A stretch of 64,000 nucleotides of DNA, from NCBI RefSeq assembly GCF_028640845.1, contig NC_080540.1:216859300-216923299 (forward strand), in the 5' to 3' direction. Source of the stretch: Ahaetulla prasina (lineage: Eukaryota > Chordata > Lepidosauria > Squamata > Colubridae). The translations under genes were made by a program, and so were the position numbers. The notes under the pieces are model-generated. The model made no database searches and had not been told where the DNA came from. It saw only the letters and a program-made list of their open reading frames with translations. Positions 32,264 through 43,332 of this stretch are shown here, piece by piece. Numbering within the stretch: the stretch's first letter is position 1; each line of letters opens with the position of its first letter.

Positions 32264-32951
32264 CAGTGCTGTCAAACTCGTGGCCCCTGGGCTGGATAGG
32301 TCACCCTGTTGTGATCCAGGTTCCTGGACCCGGACTCCTGGACTCGGATGATTCAGAAAGTGAGGGAGAAGACCTGGCAAGCCCTGCTTCTCTTGAGCCC
32401 TCTCCCTCCCTGGCACCCACTCAAAGGGAGGAGGAGGGGCCGGCAAGGCCTGATTCTCTGGAGCCTTCTTCTGATTTGGCAACACCCCAAGAACAGTTTT
32501 GGAGTGATGCAAGACTGCATGAGCGTGACCGGGCGTGCGCGCAGCAGAAGCAGCGTTGGGATAAAGCCAAGTAATAATTGTCATGCAGTGACATCTGCAG
32601 AGACTATAAATAGGAGGCGGGACTTCCTGGTTTTTTGTCTTGGACAAAGCAATGAATTTGCACGGGCAAACTGTATCAATGGAGGGAAGAATATATTCGT
32701 GAGTAATTCTGGCCTTATCTATAATTTCCTCGTTATCTCCAGAAACTTGGCAGGCCCGTGGGTAGACGTGGCCAGGACATCTATCTATGTAAATAAAAGG
32801 AGAAAAGGAGGCCTCTGACTGACTCTTTGCTGGGAGTATTGGGGGGAGGGAAACAGAACACACGCGCTGGCCATGCCTGGTTTAGCAAAGGTGGGGAAAG
32901 TTGTGATGCGTCACGTGACGCCAATGTGAGGATGCGAGTTGGACATCCCTG
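32264..32951. mobile_element. hAT element (CAGTGCTGTCAAACTC type) split by a solo LTR
   Basis: Ends CAGTGCTGTCAAACTCG and CGAGTTGGACATCCCTG. Perfect CCTTATAT at 32256-32263 and 32952-32959. Only about 130 bp belong to the element itself. Confidence 0.9.
32307..32860 (+). mobile_element. Solo LTR inside hAT element
   Basis: Starts TGTTGTGATCCAGG, ends GGAAACAGAACA. Flanks CACCC (32302-32306) and CACGC (32861-32865) match 4/5. CTATAAATAG at about 32604 is a good TATA box and GTAAATAAAAGG at about 32790 a polyadenylation signal, giving a plausible U3-R-U5 order. The first 170 bp read as an acidic peptide (DSDDSESEGED). No internal retroelement sequence remains. Confidence 0.85.
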
Positions 32952-33143
32952 CCTTATATCGACCAGGTTTCATCCTTTGTGTTTCTGCCCAGCCTTGGTA
33001 AATCATTTGCTTTACCACCCACTGCTCCCAATACTGCAAAATGCTTCCCACACACACACACATCTCTACCACCTCAGTTTGGTTGCAACATTGAAGTGTT
33101 CCTGTGTTTCTTCTGTGAAGCTGAACTATCTGTTCTTCTACAA

Positions 33144-33679
33144 CAGGGGTCCTCAAACTTTGTAAATAGGGGGCCAATTCAGTGCCCCCAATAGTGCCTC
33201 AGACTGTTGGGGGGGAGATACTGGGTGGGTGGGTGTGGCTAGGTGGTCATGTGACTGGGTGTGGCCAATTTAGCAGTTCATTAAACAATACACACAAATT
33301 AAACTTTAATTTGTTATGCTCCTGGGGGTGGAAAGCAGGTTAGTGAAGGGATGTGGCTGCCTCAGGGTATGTGCGAGGGACTTCTGTTTGTGTGTGTGTG
33401 TCTTTCTCTGTCTCTTTCTGTGTCTCTCTCTGTGTCTGTGTCTCTCTCTTTCTCTGGAGGTCAAGGAGGCCAAAAATGGGCCGTTTTTGGCCTCCTCAGC
33501 CTCCAGTACCACTCTATTGCCCAAAATGGGCGTGTTTTTGTCCTCCCATTTTTGGCTTCCTCAGCTTCCAGAAGGTGGGTGGGAACGGTGGGTAGATGGG
33601 GCGTTGTAGATGGAGCAGCCTGGTGGTACCACGTGAACCGGATTAATGGTTTCGGCGGGCCATAGTTTGAGGACCCCTG
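33144..33679. mobile_element. hAT MITE (CAGGGGTCCTCAAACT type)
   Basis: Ends CAGGGGTCCTCAAACT and AGTTTGAGGACCCCTG. Perfect TTCTACAA at 33136-33143 and 33680-33687. The interior has a TCTC/TGTG-rich tract (33390-33456) and a CCAAAAATGGGCCGTTTTTG palindrome at 33470-33490. Confidence 0.95.
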
Positions 33680-33794
33680 TTCTACAAAGTTGCCATGAAC
33701 CTACAAGAAACATATAATGGAAAGATATCACCTACTCCTTAATGCTCTGATTATTGTAAAAACATAAAGGAGTCCCTTCAGATTTTACTACTTG

Positions 33795-34655
33795 TTGCTG
33801 ACTGTAGGGTGAAGGTGCTCATCTCCATTTCAAGGCCATTGAGCCAGCATTGTTCGAAGACATGTTCATGGTCACATGGCCTGCATGATGTCATGGAGCA
33901 CTGTTACCTTCTGTTGTGTCTCGCTCACTCCCCCTGCCACAACCGGGCCCCTCTTATCTCCTGCCAGATGCTGATAGTTCAGAAGAATGTCCTGGAATGC
34001 CTCCAGCCCCCAGCCCTGGCACCATGCCCGGACAGGCCGACCAAGACGAAGGGCCTGATGTGCCTTCAGCCCCCAGTCCTGGCACCATGCCCAGGCAAAC
34101 GGAGCAATTAAACCCCTCCCCCACAGCATGTGAGCCTGAAGAATGTGAAGCCAGTCATGAGCTAGGATTGCCAACAGCTGGAGGCTGGAGAGATCCTCAC
34201 TTCCGGAGAGTAGAGAGGCGACGTCAGCAAAAGGAAGGGAGGGGCAGGCCTGGATAAGTGCTGAGTCATGGAGCCACACCCCATGGCCTAGATAAAGGAT
34301 CTGCTTTCTGGCATTCTCTGAGTCAGGCAAAGTCTAACTTGGATTGCTGAAGTCACTTCCTGGTCTCCTGCCTGCCTTGAGAACTCTGATAGGACTTTGG
34401 CAGAGCTGCAGAGGCACGCTTGATATGGACTTCCCCGACCCGGCCGTCAGAGGAGGAGTGGGACATGACACCTTCCCACTGAAGTGGTACCTATTTATTA
34501 CTTGTATTTGCATGCTTTTGAACTGCTAGGTTGGCAGGATCTAAGGCAAGAACGGGAGCTCACCCCATCATGTGGTGCTTGGGTCTCAAACCTGGACTGC
34601 TGGCTTTCCAGCCAACAAGCCCAGCATCATAACCCCTGAGCCACCACTCTGCTCC
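33795..34655 (-). mobile_element. Sauria SINE (minus strand), 3' truncated and split by a solo LTR
   Basis: 33795-33911 carries the inverse of the SINE 3' half (GGTGCTCATCTCCATTTCAA, ACTGTTACCTTC) and 34471-34655 the inverse of its 5' half (CGGGAGCTCACCCCATCATG to the tRNA-like head). The LTR lies between. Confidence 0.9.
33912..34470 (+). mobile_element. Solo LTR with perfect 5-bp duplication
   Basis: Starts TGTTGTGTCTCGC, ends GGGACATGACA. CCTTC flanks it at 33907-33911 and 34471-34475. An imperfect internal tandem repeat (CTTCAGCCCCCAGTCCTGGC type, at about 33999 and 34062) encodes a Pro/Ser-rich peptide after an acidic DADSSEE start. A TATA-like AGATAAAGG lies at about 34290. Confidence 0.95.
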
Positions 34656-35317
34656 TTTGATTTTTGTGGTGTCAGGAAAAGAAACACTATGGTGCCATAA
34701 GAAGAAAACAGAAAATGTCAAAGAAGATGGTATGGGAAGGGGTGAAGTCATACGTGTTGCAAACATGGGAAAGCAAAAGCAAGCATGAGGAGTGATGAGA
34801 AGGAAATAATTGCAAGAAGGAACAGATGAGCACTGGAAGACTGGTTTGCCCAGGAGGCAGCCACTGAAACTTGACTTCCTTGCATGGAGGGGAAAAAGCA
34901 AGAACCAGGGGAACAGCCATTCAAACCTTGTTGTGGCTGTCATCTGGTCTGAACACCAACCCATTGCCATTGCCAACCAATTGCAAAGTCAATGGAAATT
35001 TCCAAAGGAAAATCAATGAGCAACTGGGAGCAGAATGGTTGGGTTGCAATTTGGAATTACCCTCAACCAACTTTCCAATTTTAAGACTTGATTGGAATGG
35101 TTGGTGCACATTCCAGACTGCCATCAGGGCAGGACCTGATTAGCATCATCTGTTCCTCCACTCAGAAAGCAGTGGGTGATCCATATTGGGGATGAGACAA
35201 GCAGGAAGAGCCAAACCTGCCAGGTTTGAGTCATAGACCTTCAAGGTTTTACTACAATGCCTCCTTTCTGCGCCAACTCAGAAAACTCAAACTGCCCAAG
35301 GAGCTGCTGATTCAGGG

Positions 35318-35590
35318 GTTTTTTTTTATTTACATTTATATCCCGCCCTTCTCCGAAGACTCAGGGCGGCTTACAGTGTGTAAGGCAATAGTCTCATTCT
35401 ATTTGTATATTTACAAAGTCAACTTATTGCCCCCCCAACAATCTGGGTCCTCATTTTACCTACCTTATAAAGGATGGAAGGCTGAGTCAACCTTGGGCCT
35501 GGTGGGACTAGAACCTGCAGTAATTGCAGGCAGCTGTGTTTTAATAACAGGCTTACAGCTTACAGCCTGAGCCACACCGCGGCCCGGTGT
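35318..35590 (-). mobile_element. tRNA-derived SINE, family B (minus strand)
   Basis: In reverse: tRNA-like head, GCAATTACTGCAGGTTC B-box-like region, the shared body (AAGGTTGACTCAGCCTTCCA, GTAAAATGAGGACCCAGATT), and an L2-like 3' stem-loop CCGCCCTGAGTC...GGGCGGGATATAAATG. Confidence 0.9.
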
Positions 35591-36187
35591 GTTCTACAGA
35601 GGAATTATTGAGTCTGTCATCTGCACCTCTATAACTGTTGGGTTTGGTTCTGCAACCCAACAAGACAGACACAGACTTCAGAGGATAATTAGAACTGCAG
35701 AAAAAACAATTGCTACCAAACTGCCTTCCATTGAGGACCTTTATACCGCATGAGTCAAAAAGAGGGCTCTGAAAGTATTTACAGACCCCTGGACATAAAC
35801 AGTTTCAACTCCTATCCTCAAAACGACACTACAGAGCACTGCACACCAGAACTAGACACAAGAACAGTTTCTTCCCGAAGGCCATCACTCTGCTAAACAA
35901 ATAATTCCCTCAACAGTGTCAAACTATATACTAAATCTACACTACTATTAATCTTCTCATCGTTCCCATCACCCATCTCCTTCCACTTATGACTGTATGA
36001 CTGTAACTCTGTTGCTGGTAATCCTTACGATTTATATTGACACTGATTGTTTTCTGATTGCTTATTTGTACCCTATGACTATCATTAAGTGTTGTACCTT
36101 GATGAAGGTATCTTTTCTTTTATGTACACTGAGAGCATATGCACCAAGTCAAATTCCTTGTTTATCCAATCACACTTGGCCATAAAA
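35591..36187 (+). pseudogene. CR1/L3-like LINE ORF2 C-terminus and 3' UTR
   Basis: The translation begins FYRGIIESVICTSITVGFGS, QQDRHRLQRIIRTAEKTIAT, LPSIEDLYTA and then a stop, followed by a TRTRTVSSRRPSL-like shifted segment. This is the C-terminal part of ORF2 in the jockey/L2/CR1 group, after the reverse transcriptase. The 3' UTR ends CACTTGGCCATAAAAAATT and runs into pentamers. Best-preserved member of its type in the window, but with stops and an internal deletion of about 10 bp relative to 6865. Confidence 0.85.
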
Positions 36188-36230
36188 AATTCTATTCTAT
36201 TCTGTTCTGTTCTGTTCTGTTCTGTTCTAT
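36188..36230 (+). repeat. (ATTCT)n changing to (GTTCT)n
   Basis: Two or three CTATT units change into CTGTT units. Starts at the LINE 3' terminus. Confidence 0.95.
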
Positions 36231-37300
36231 TTAGTGGAACAGCTTATAAAATGGTCAAGCAAAGAGTTCAGGGTGAAACTGTCTGAATCCATAAAAAAAG
36301 CAACTTACTCCAAATACACCATACATTGAAGAGTTGTATTAATAAACATTTTTTTGCTGCTACCAAAGGCATGTGTTTTGCTTTTTTTTTTTATTAATGG
36401 GTTTTCTGTGATGCCAGGAGAACTGGTCCTGCAGGTTGGCAAGCCTAGCTCTCCTGGAAAGTATTCCTTCCTCATTGGAGTAGTAGGGTGCCAAACTGAG
36501 CAAGGTGTATTCACAAACCTTCCGCTTCTCAGCAAGACTCAAAAAGTCTACTAGCTTTCCTGTCTTCAGGTTTTCTGGGATGCCAGAAAGATTGGCCCAA
36601 CTGATCACTGACAAACTTAGTCTCTCCTGGAAGGGTCCATCATCCTTGGCAGAACTCAAAGTAACAATTCACCAGCCATGGTCTGTGTCAGTTAGAAGAG
36701 GCAACAGATGCAACAAGAGGGCTCAATAAAATACAGTGTCGAAGTGACTGGCAAACCACGGAAGAACGGGCCTTTGTGGTTTTATCCCTACGATGGCCAT
36801 TTTTAGAGCAATCAAAGCATGGACCAGTGTCTGTCAGAGTTAGCTGGCATCCATTCACACATATCAAGGCACTTAAACCTGCCTTAGTCATGCAGAATTT
36901 AAAGGTAAAGAATGAGCTCAAAATATGAGCTCATGTTCAGACTACTGACAGAGCTGAGCTTCCAGTTGTGTTGACAGGACCGGCACAAAAGTGTAACATT
37001 CCATTAGTGCAAGAGAGACCTGGCCACATGAAAGAAGTGGAAAGTTAAGAACGTTATATTAAGCATAAAGTAATATTAACCTTGCTAGCCAACCCCCGCC
37101 CCCAAAATTCTCTGAGCAGTTGAGAGTTTCACAACATGACAAAGTTGCAGTGTTAAGAGTTAGAATACTGCATATGGTCCCTTACAATTTTCAACATGGA
37201 AGAAATGCCTTCAAATCCTCAAACATATTGGAGCCACCAGATTCAATCCATTTGGTTCATTCCGATCCCTTTAATGTACTAATCTGCTTTGAGGAGTGAT
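36231..37300. other. Unassigned sequence with a diverged direct repeat
   Basis: GGGTTTTCTGTGATGCCAGG (36400) recurs in diverged form as GGTTTTCTGGGATGCCAGAA (36568). No exon or known transposon recognised. Confidence 0.35.
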
Positions 37301-37302
37301 TT

Positions 37303-37815
37303 AACATAACATAACATAACATAACAACAGAGTTGGAAGGGACCTTGGAGGCCTTCTAGTCCAACCCCCTGCCTAGGCAGGAACCCTACACCATCTCAGT
37401 CAGATGGTTATCCAACATTTTCTTAAAAATTTCCAGTGTTGGAGCATTCACAACTTCTGCAGGCAAGTCGTTCCACTTATTAATTGTTCTAACTGTCAGG
37501 AAATTTCTCCTTAGTTCTAAGTTGCTTCTTTCTTTGATCAGTTTCCACCCATTGCTTCTTGTTCTACCCTCAGGTGCTTTGGAGAACAACCCGACTCCCT
37601 CTTCTTTGTGGCAACCCCTGAGATATTGGAACACAGCTATCATGTCTCCCCTAGTCCTCCTTTTTATTAAACTAGACATACCCAGTTCCTGCAACCGTTC
37701 TTCATATGTTTTAGCCTCCAGTCCCCTAATCATCTTTGTTGCTCTTCTCTGCACTCTTTCTAGAGTCTCAACTTCTTTTTTACATCGTGGAGACCAAAAC
37801 TGGATGCAATATTAA
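37303..37815 (-). pseudogene. CR1 LINE ORF2 C-terminus and 3' end (minus strand)
   Basis: A frame of 122 codons (37754 to 37386) is open. It encodes [54 protein letters not shown] and [16 protein letters not shown], the C-terminal end of CR1 ORF2, nearly identical to the copy at 60605. The frame extends a little upstream without an ATG to the truncation at 37815. The 3' terminus shows AACATAACATAAC repeats on the plus strand (37303-37326). Confidence 0.9.
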
Positions 37816-38107
37816 AGTTGAGTTGAGTTGAATCCCTCTTCAAGGTTTCACACAGTTCTTGCATGCGCTACAGATTGTGCCTTGTTGACACAAGTATTTG
37901 CATTCTTGTCTGCTCCATCAACCTGCACATTTGGGGAAATGGACAAACAGCAGAAGTATGGAACCAGCGATTTATTAGATTTTTTTTTAAAAAAATCCCG
38001 TTTTATTACTTTATAAGTAACTCAAGGTGTTGAACACACCTAATACTTCTTTCCCCTATTTTCCCCACTGCAGCAACTCTGTGAGGTGGGTTGGGCTGAG
38101 AGAGAGT

Positions 38108-38314
38108 CAGTGGTGGGTTGTTCCCGGTTCTGTCCGGTTCTTTAGAACCGGTAGTAAAAGCGGTGGGAGGCTCTGCCCACCCGCCCAGATATCATAAATG
38201 ATCATCTGCACAGGCGCAGAAGTGTGTGCGTGCGCGCACATGAGAGAGATAAGTGAGCGTGCATGCGTGCTCCCGTTGCAAACTGGTAGTAAAGATAAGT
38301 AGAACCCATCCCTG
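38108..38314. mobile_element. Short hAT MITE, perfect 8-bp duplication
   Basis: Ends CAGTGGTGGGTTGTTCCCGG and AGAACCCATCCCTG. GAGAGAGT at 38100-38107 and 38315-38322. Interior TCTGCCCACCCGCCCAGATA and alternating GTGTGCGTGCGCGCACATGA. Confidence 0.95.
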
Positions 38315-38397
38315 GAGAGAGTGACTGTCCAAAGTCACCAGCTGGCTTTCATGGTAAGGCAAGTCTAGAATTCACAGTCTCCTGGTTTCTAGGCCAG

Positions 38398-38645
38398 CAC
38401 CTTAATCATCATTATCTTCATAACAACCCCATAATCTCTTTCAGGGTGGAGTCTGGGCAACTGAATGGAGCTAGCAGAGTGTTTTCGTGTCCGGATGCCC
38501 TTCCTGACGCCAATGCAGAGTTTTGTTCAGCAAATATATTCTCAGTGTGCCCAGAGAGAAAAATATCTGCCTCTACCTAGGATCGAACTCACAGCCTCCT
38601 GATTGTGAGGTGAGACTTCCACCTCTAGGCTACCGCACCACTCCT
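38398..38645 (-). mobile_element. tRNA-derived SINE, family C (minus strand)
   Basis: In reverse: GGTGCGGTAGCCTAGAGGTG head, AGGCTGTGAGTTCGATCCTA B-box-like region, CAGGAAGGGCATCCGGACAC and a GATAATGATGATTAAG-type tail. Confidence 0.8.
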
Positions 38646-38814
38646 AGGCCAGCACCTTAATGACTACACCAAATTGGCAGAAGCAGACACAAACGATGTG
38701 TTTCCTCTGAGTCCTTTCAGTTAAACAGTATTGGGCTGGACAAAGACTGTGATCCTCCAAATCGTAATAAAATACATCCCTCAATGTCCATTACCAGATT
38801 TACATGGTAATGTA

Positions 38815-39057
38815 AATGTAAACAGCAACTGCTTGCAATATTGCAGGTTCAAGTCCCACCAGGCCCAAGGTTGACTCAGCCTTCCATCCTTTATAAGTTA
38901 GGTAAAATGAGGACCCAGATTGTTGGGGGGGCAATAAGTTGACTTTGTATATAGTATACAAATGGATGAAGACTATTGCTGGACATAGTGTAAGCCGCCC
39001 TGAGTCTTCGGAGAAGGGCGAGATATAAATGCAAAAAAATAAAAAATAAAAAAATAA
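38815..39057 (+). mobile_element. tRNA-derived SINE, family B (5' truncated)
   Basis: Shared body followed by TAAGCCGCCCTGAGTCTTCG and GAAGGGCGAGATATAAATGC with an AAAAAATAAA tail. The tRNA-like head is missing or degraded. Confidence 0.85.
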
Positions 39058-39254
39058 TAATGTAAATTACACATTTACTGTTGAGAAATGTCTAAAGATC
39101 CATAGGTTTCCTATCATGGCCACTGAGGCAACTGAAAGATTCTAGCCACACTTCCTGAACCTTGAGTAGAACAGAAAGGCTGCACAGTCTAATGTCTGGA
39201 TTAATCTCAACTGATGGCATAATTGTCTGCACTTTATTGCCTTACACATTGCCT

Positions 39255-39328
39255 TACACACTGTAAGCCGCCCTGAATCTTCGGAGAAGGGCGGGATATA
39301 AATGTAAATAAATAAAAATAAATAAAAT
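39255..39328 (+). mobile_element. 3' end of family B SINE or L2-like LINE
   Basis: Only CACTGTAAGCCGCCCTGAAT, the GAAGGGCGGGATATAAATG stem-loop and an AAAT tail remain. Confidence 0.75.
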
Positions 39329-40177
39329 TTGTGCTGCATTGCCTTTTCCCCAGTCCTACAGTGGCTGCAAATATCAGGACCCACAACTGTGTTTTTCTGG
39401 TTTCTATCACTCCTGAAAGTACAGATTCCTTCTTCTGCCCAAAGAAGCCAGACCACAAACACAAACACAAACACACACATACTGTACCTTGAATGAGAGG
39501 ATTTCTGTCTCTTATACAGCTTAAGTGCTCTTTGTGGGAATGAAGTTTCTATTGTCACACTGCCCGCTTTTCAACCTTTTCCACTAGGTGGATGTTACCC
39601 CACTCTTATTTCTGAATATATCGGAAAAGATTTTGTGATATATCCTGAATTCACAGTTTTCAGCAAGAGTGACAAAATGTTCCTCTTTTATAAAACTTTT
39701 TCTCTCTTCCCCTCCTTTGTTTTTGTATGATTAATGAGTCGTTTCCTCATTAATCTGGGAGACATACTGAGAGTCCCTGATCTCCATATTTCTTGGCACT
39801 TATCAAATATTCTGTCCTATTTTTATTAAGGATTTTAAAAAATAAAAATGGAAAAGGGGTATTTTGCAAAACAGTGTCAAATATTTATAATACTTCCAGC
39901 AATGTCCATGTCCCCTTATTTATCTCTCACAATAGAGTTGAGGAGACTGAAAAAGTATATCTTCTTAACTTTGTATTTCCTTGTATGAAATGACTTGTTT
40001 TAGGGAGGTATAATTTGAATTTTTTTGTTCTGTGGGATAGGAATCTGTCATATTTTCAGGTTTATATTGTAGTAAAAAAAAAAACTGTTACAAATTTATA
40101 GCAAACAAGGGTTGAGTTTAGGATCAATCCCACCAGTGTTATTCCTGGCTGGAGCACATTCATCTAATATTTATTTC
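39329..40177. other. Unassigned sequence
   Basis: No recognised gene or repeat. Confidence 0.35.
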
Positions 40178-40342
40178 AAATACATCCCTATGACTATCAT
40201 TAAGTGTTGTACCTTATGATTCTTGACATATGTATCTTTTCTTTTATGTACTCCAAGAGTGTATACACCAAGACTTGTGTGTCCAATCACACTTGGCCAA
40301 TAAAGAATTCTGTTCTGTTCTGTTCTGTTCTGTTCTGTTCTA
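40178..40342 (+). mobile_element. L3-like LINE 3' UTR end with (GTTCT)n
   Basis: CATCCCTATGACTATCATTA to CACTTGGCCAATAAAGAATT, then about 6 GTTCT units (40312-40342). Very 5'-truncated. Confidence 0.9.
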
Positions 40343-40905
40343 TGTGACTACGTATTATCAAGAAGACTGAATAAGCATATGGAAAGGCAGGATAAAGTAG
40401 TCATTGAAATCCCAGGGTTCATATAAACATACATAGTTATTATGTTATTGGCCTAATGTTGTCCAATGTCTTATTTATTTGGTATATTTTTGTCCTATTT
40501 TTTAATACTTCAAACCATTTTAACTTTACAAGAGCCATCTTATCAGATAAGTTAACAATAATTGGTAGGGTCCTGCAGACCATCCACAATTCCTTCCACT
40601 GTGGTTCTTCACTCATGGTGTCAAGTTACTCTACCTCAACATGATGGATTGTTGAGGCTGAGCCAATTTCCATATCATTCACTTTATTTCATTAATAGAG
40701 GGCTTTAGGAAGACATGTGAGCTGGTTGCTCCAATAGTAAAAGTGTGTTACAGTTTTACAGTGTGACTAAAAAAAAGTCCATAGCTGAAGCTCTGAAGAA
40801 TTTAAGCATCCCTTTAAGATCTGCATAATTGAGAACTTAAATATTTTAATAATTGGCCTCATATTTCATGCCAGGCCGCAATGTGATTTGCTTACTTTTG
40901 ATTTA
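40343..40905. other. Unassigned sequence
   Basis: Nothing recognised. Confidence 0.35.
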
Positions 40906-40921
40906 AGATGACATACAAAAC

Positions 40922-41996
40922 TTTAAGAAGTAAAATAGAAGAAATATACAGATTACTGTAAAATTGAATAATTAATTGAAATTAAGATACAAAATTGAAA
41001 TGTTAGTAAATGATGTAAATAAGGATGAAATTAAATGTACATAAGAAGCAAAAAAGAAGTATATTGTTTAATGTAAAATAGATCAGTAGATTCAATGTGA
41101 AAAATAGAATGGCTTATGTGTGAAAATAATTGAAATTGAGATATAAAATCAAAATGCTAGTTAGGGAGAAAAAAAATTCATTGATGTGGGAATAAGAAAT
41201 TAGGAACTATAGAAAATAAGAGGTGGAAGGTTAATTAAGCCAAAAGGTTTTAAGGTAAAAATGGAATAAATTGAAATATACTGTTAATAATTAAAAATAT
41301 GATGGGAATTCTGAGAAATATATTGGAGGATAATTTTTCCATAAATGGAGGAAAAATTGGGGCTGCCTGGACACCATAGTGGAAAATACTGAATTGAAAA
41401 TGAAGACAGCAATAGAGAGAGAGTGGAAGAAGGAGCAGGGAGATGGAAGGAAGGGAGAAGAGAGGAAGGAGAGAGAGGAATAGAAGAAAGGGAAGAGAGA
41501 GGAAGAAAAAGAGGGGAAATAAGAGTAGGAGAGAAGGTTAGATAGGGAGGAAGAAAGGAGGAGGTGGGAAAAGGAAGGGGAAGTAGAGAAGGAATAGGAG
41601 AGGAGGAAAGAAGAAAGTTGGAAGGATAAAAAGAAGGAGGGAGATGAAAGAGAGAAGAAAGATTGCTGTAAAACAAAAAGATGAAATGGAAGAAAGGCAA
41701 CCCCAAACACGCTTAAATCTATCAGGATAAAAAATGAATTACTATGAAAGTTAAACGAGAATATATATGATTAAAAAAGGAGAAATTAGAATTTGAGGGT
41801 GGAAGAAGATGTTGTTTATATAATAAGCATAGAAATACTAAGATATGATTAAAAATATGGAAAAAGAATATTTTGGCAGAATTTGTAACTATGTAAAACA
41901 TATTTGGATACAACAAGTTGTATAAGATACTCTGTTCATAAAATATGTGGGTGTGTGTGAAAGAAAAAAATTAAAATAAAACTTGATTTAAAAAAA
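40922..41996 (+). mobile_element. L1-mobilised poly(A)-tailed insert with 16-bp target duplication
   Basis: AGATGACATACAAAAC is perfectly duplicated at 40906-40921 and 41997-42012. The insert ends AAAATAAAACTTGATTTAAA plus an A-run, i.e. a polyadenylation signal and poly(A), as expected of L1-type target-primed insertion. No recognisable ORF is present. An almost pure purine tract (about 41400-41665) resembles the polypurine region of L1 3' UTRs, so a 5'-truncated L1 limited to its 3' UTR is my best guess; a retroposed non-coding transcript is the alternative. Minus-strand frames of about 140 codons here are translations of the polypyrimidine strand. Confidence 0.8.
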
Positions 41997-42012
41997 AGAT
42001 GACATACAAAAC

Positions 42013-43257
42013 CAAACATGATGGTCTGAACAATGTGACTGCTAAACTATCATCTAGTATATGTCATATATCAATATACAAAGCTGGAATTGGCCTCCAA
42101 AGGAAGACAATACCTCAGTTTTTGGAATTCAAATGGCAGAATGAGTAAAAGGAAAAGATGTAATTTCAAAAGGCAGTGTTGAATGTTGACACTATATAAT
42201 TACCCTCAGAGCCTTCTTAGTGACTGCCCATATTGGAAGTCACCTCTTCTGTTCCTAAGGTTATTTTCAAGGACCTGAAGTGGAAATAATTTATATTTCC
42301 TCTTTTAACAAACAGAGCTTTGTATTGTTGCTGTGATAAGAATTTGTAGCTATAAAAGCTGAGACAGGAACCAACCAGGCTAGAAAGAGTCCCTATGGTA
42401 AACCTGTCTTCAGATACTGCTGAAGAACATCAAGTGACCCACCAAAATCTGTTAATCTGTTAAAGAAGAATAGAATGCTGATGACCGCCTTCCAAGAAGC
42501 AATATAAATCTTTTAAATATTAATAAATCACATTTCCTGTGATTTTCTGGATAATATTTTGATAGTATATTTAGATGATTTTGCTATATATACCAAGGAT
42601 CTATTTTATTTATAATAATCAAATGTGAACAGTTATCTGACATTTTCGTGGCTGTAGATTATGCTAAGTTTCAGGACTGCACCTTTGATTTGACTGTGTT
42701 GGACTATTTGGGCTACTGTATTTTTTTTAAAAAAAATTGAGTTCAAACAGATACGACTGAGGTGCAATTGATTATGTCTACATTATCGGTTAACTTTTCT
42801 AAGAACCAAGTTCTCTCAAGTGGAATTTCAAAGTTCAATATATCTTTCTTCACTTCTCAGCCCATACTCCATGTGCCGTGACACAGCAGCTGTGTAAAAT
42901 TTCTTGTGCTGTTCTGCATCAACATGCTTTGCTTATCCCAGCCATACATTTACCTGGGATGCACATCAAATGAGGCTTTAAAAAGGCTTACCCCAGGTAA
43001 TTTAGTGTGATAAAGTTTGACGAGTCCATGGCATACTGATGGTTGAGGATTTAGTATGGAAAAGGACAGATAGTGAAATGCTGAAATGTTGGCAAGGCAG
43101 CAAGACAACCAGAACATCTTGGAAAAAAATTGTTACATTTCTAGAGGGAGGTTGGCATATTTAAATTTGATTTTGAAGGGCTTTAGGATGACAGAGGAAC
43201 TGAAGACTCCAGAAGGAAGACTGTGGCTGAGCGATTGAAGTTGCTGGTGAGAATTAC
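42013..43257. other. Unassigned sequence
   Basis: About 1.2 kb with no recognised exon, RNA or repeat. Confidence 0.35.
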
Positions 43258-43332
43258 CATGCCGTGGTGGCGCACTGGTTAGAGTGCAGTACTGCAAGGT
43301 ATTTCTGCTGACTGCCAGCTGATTGCGATTTT

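Noticed and set aside
32258..32863. 201-codon minus-strand frame
   Set aside because: Antisense of a solo LTR and its hAT host; no protein family resemblance.
41284..41710. 140-codon minus-strand frames rich in Ser, Phe, Leu and Pro
   Set aside because: Translation of the polypyrimidine strand inside a retroposed insert, with two frames open in parallel.
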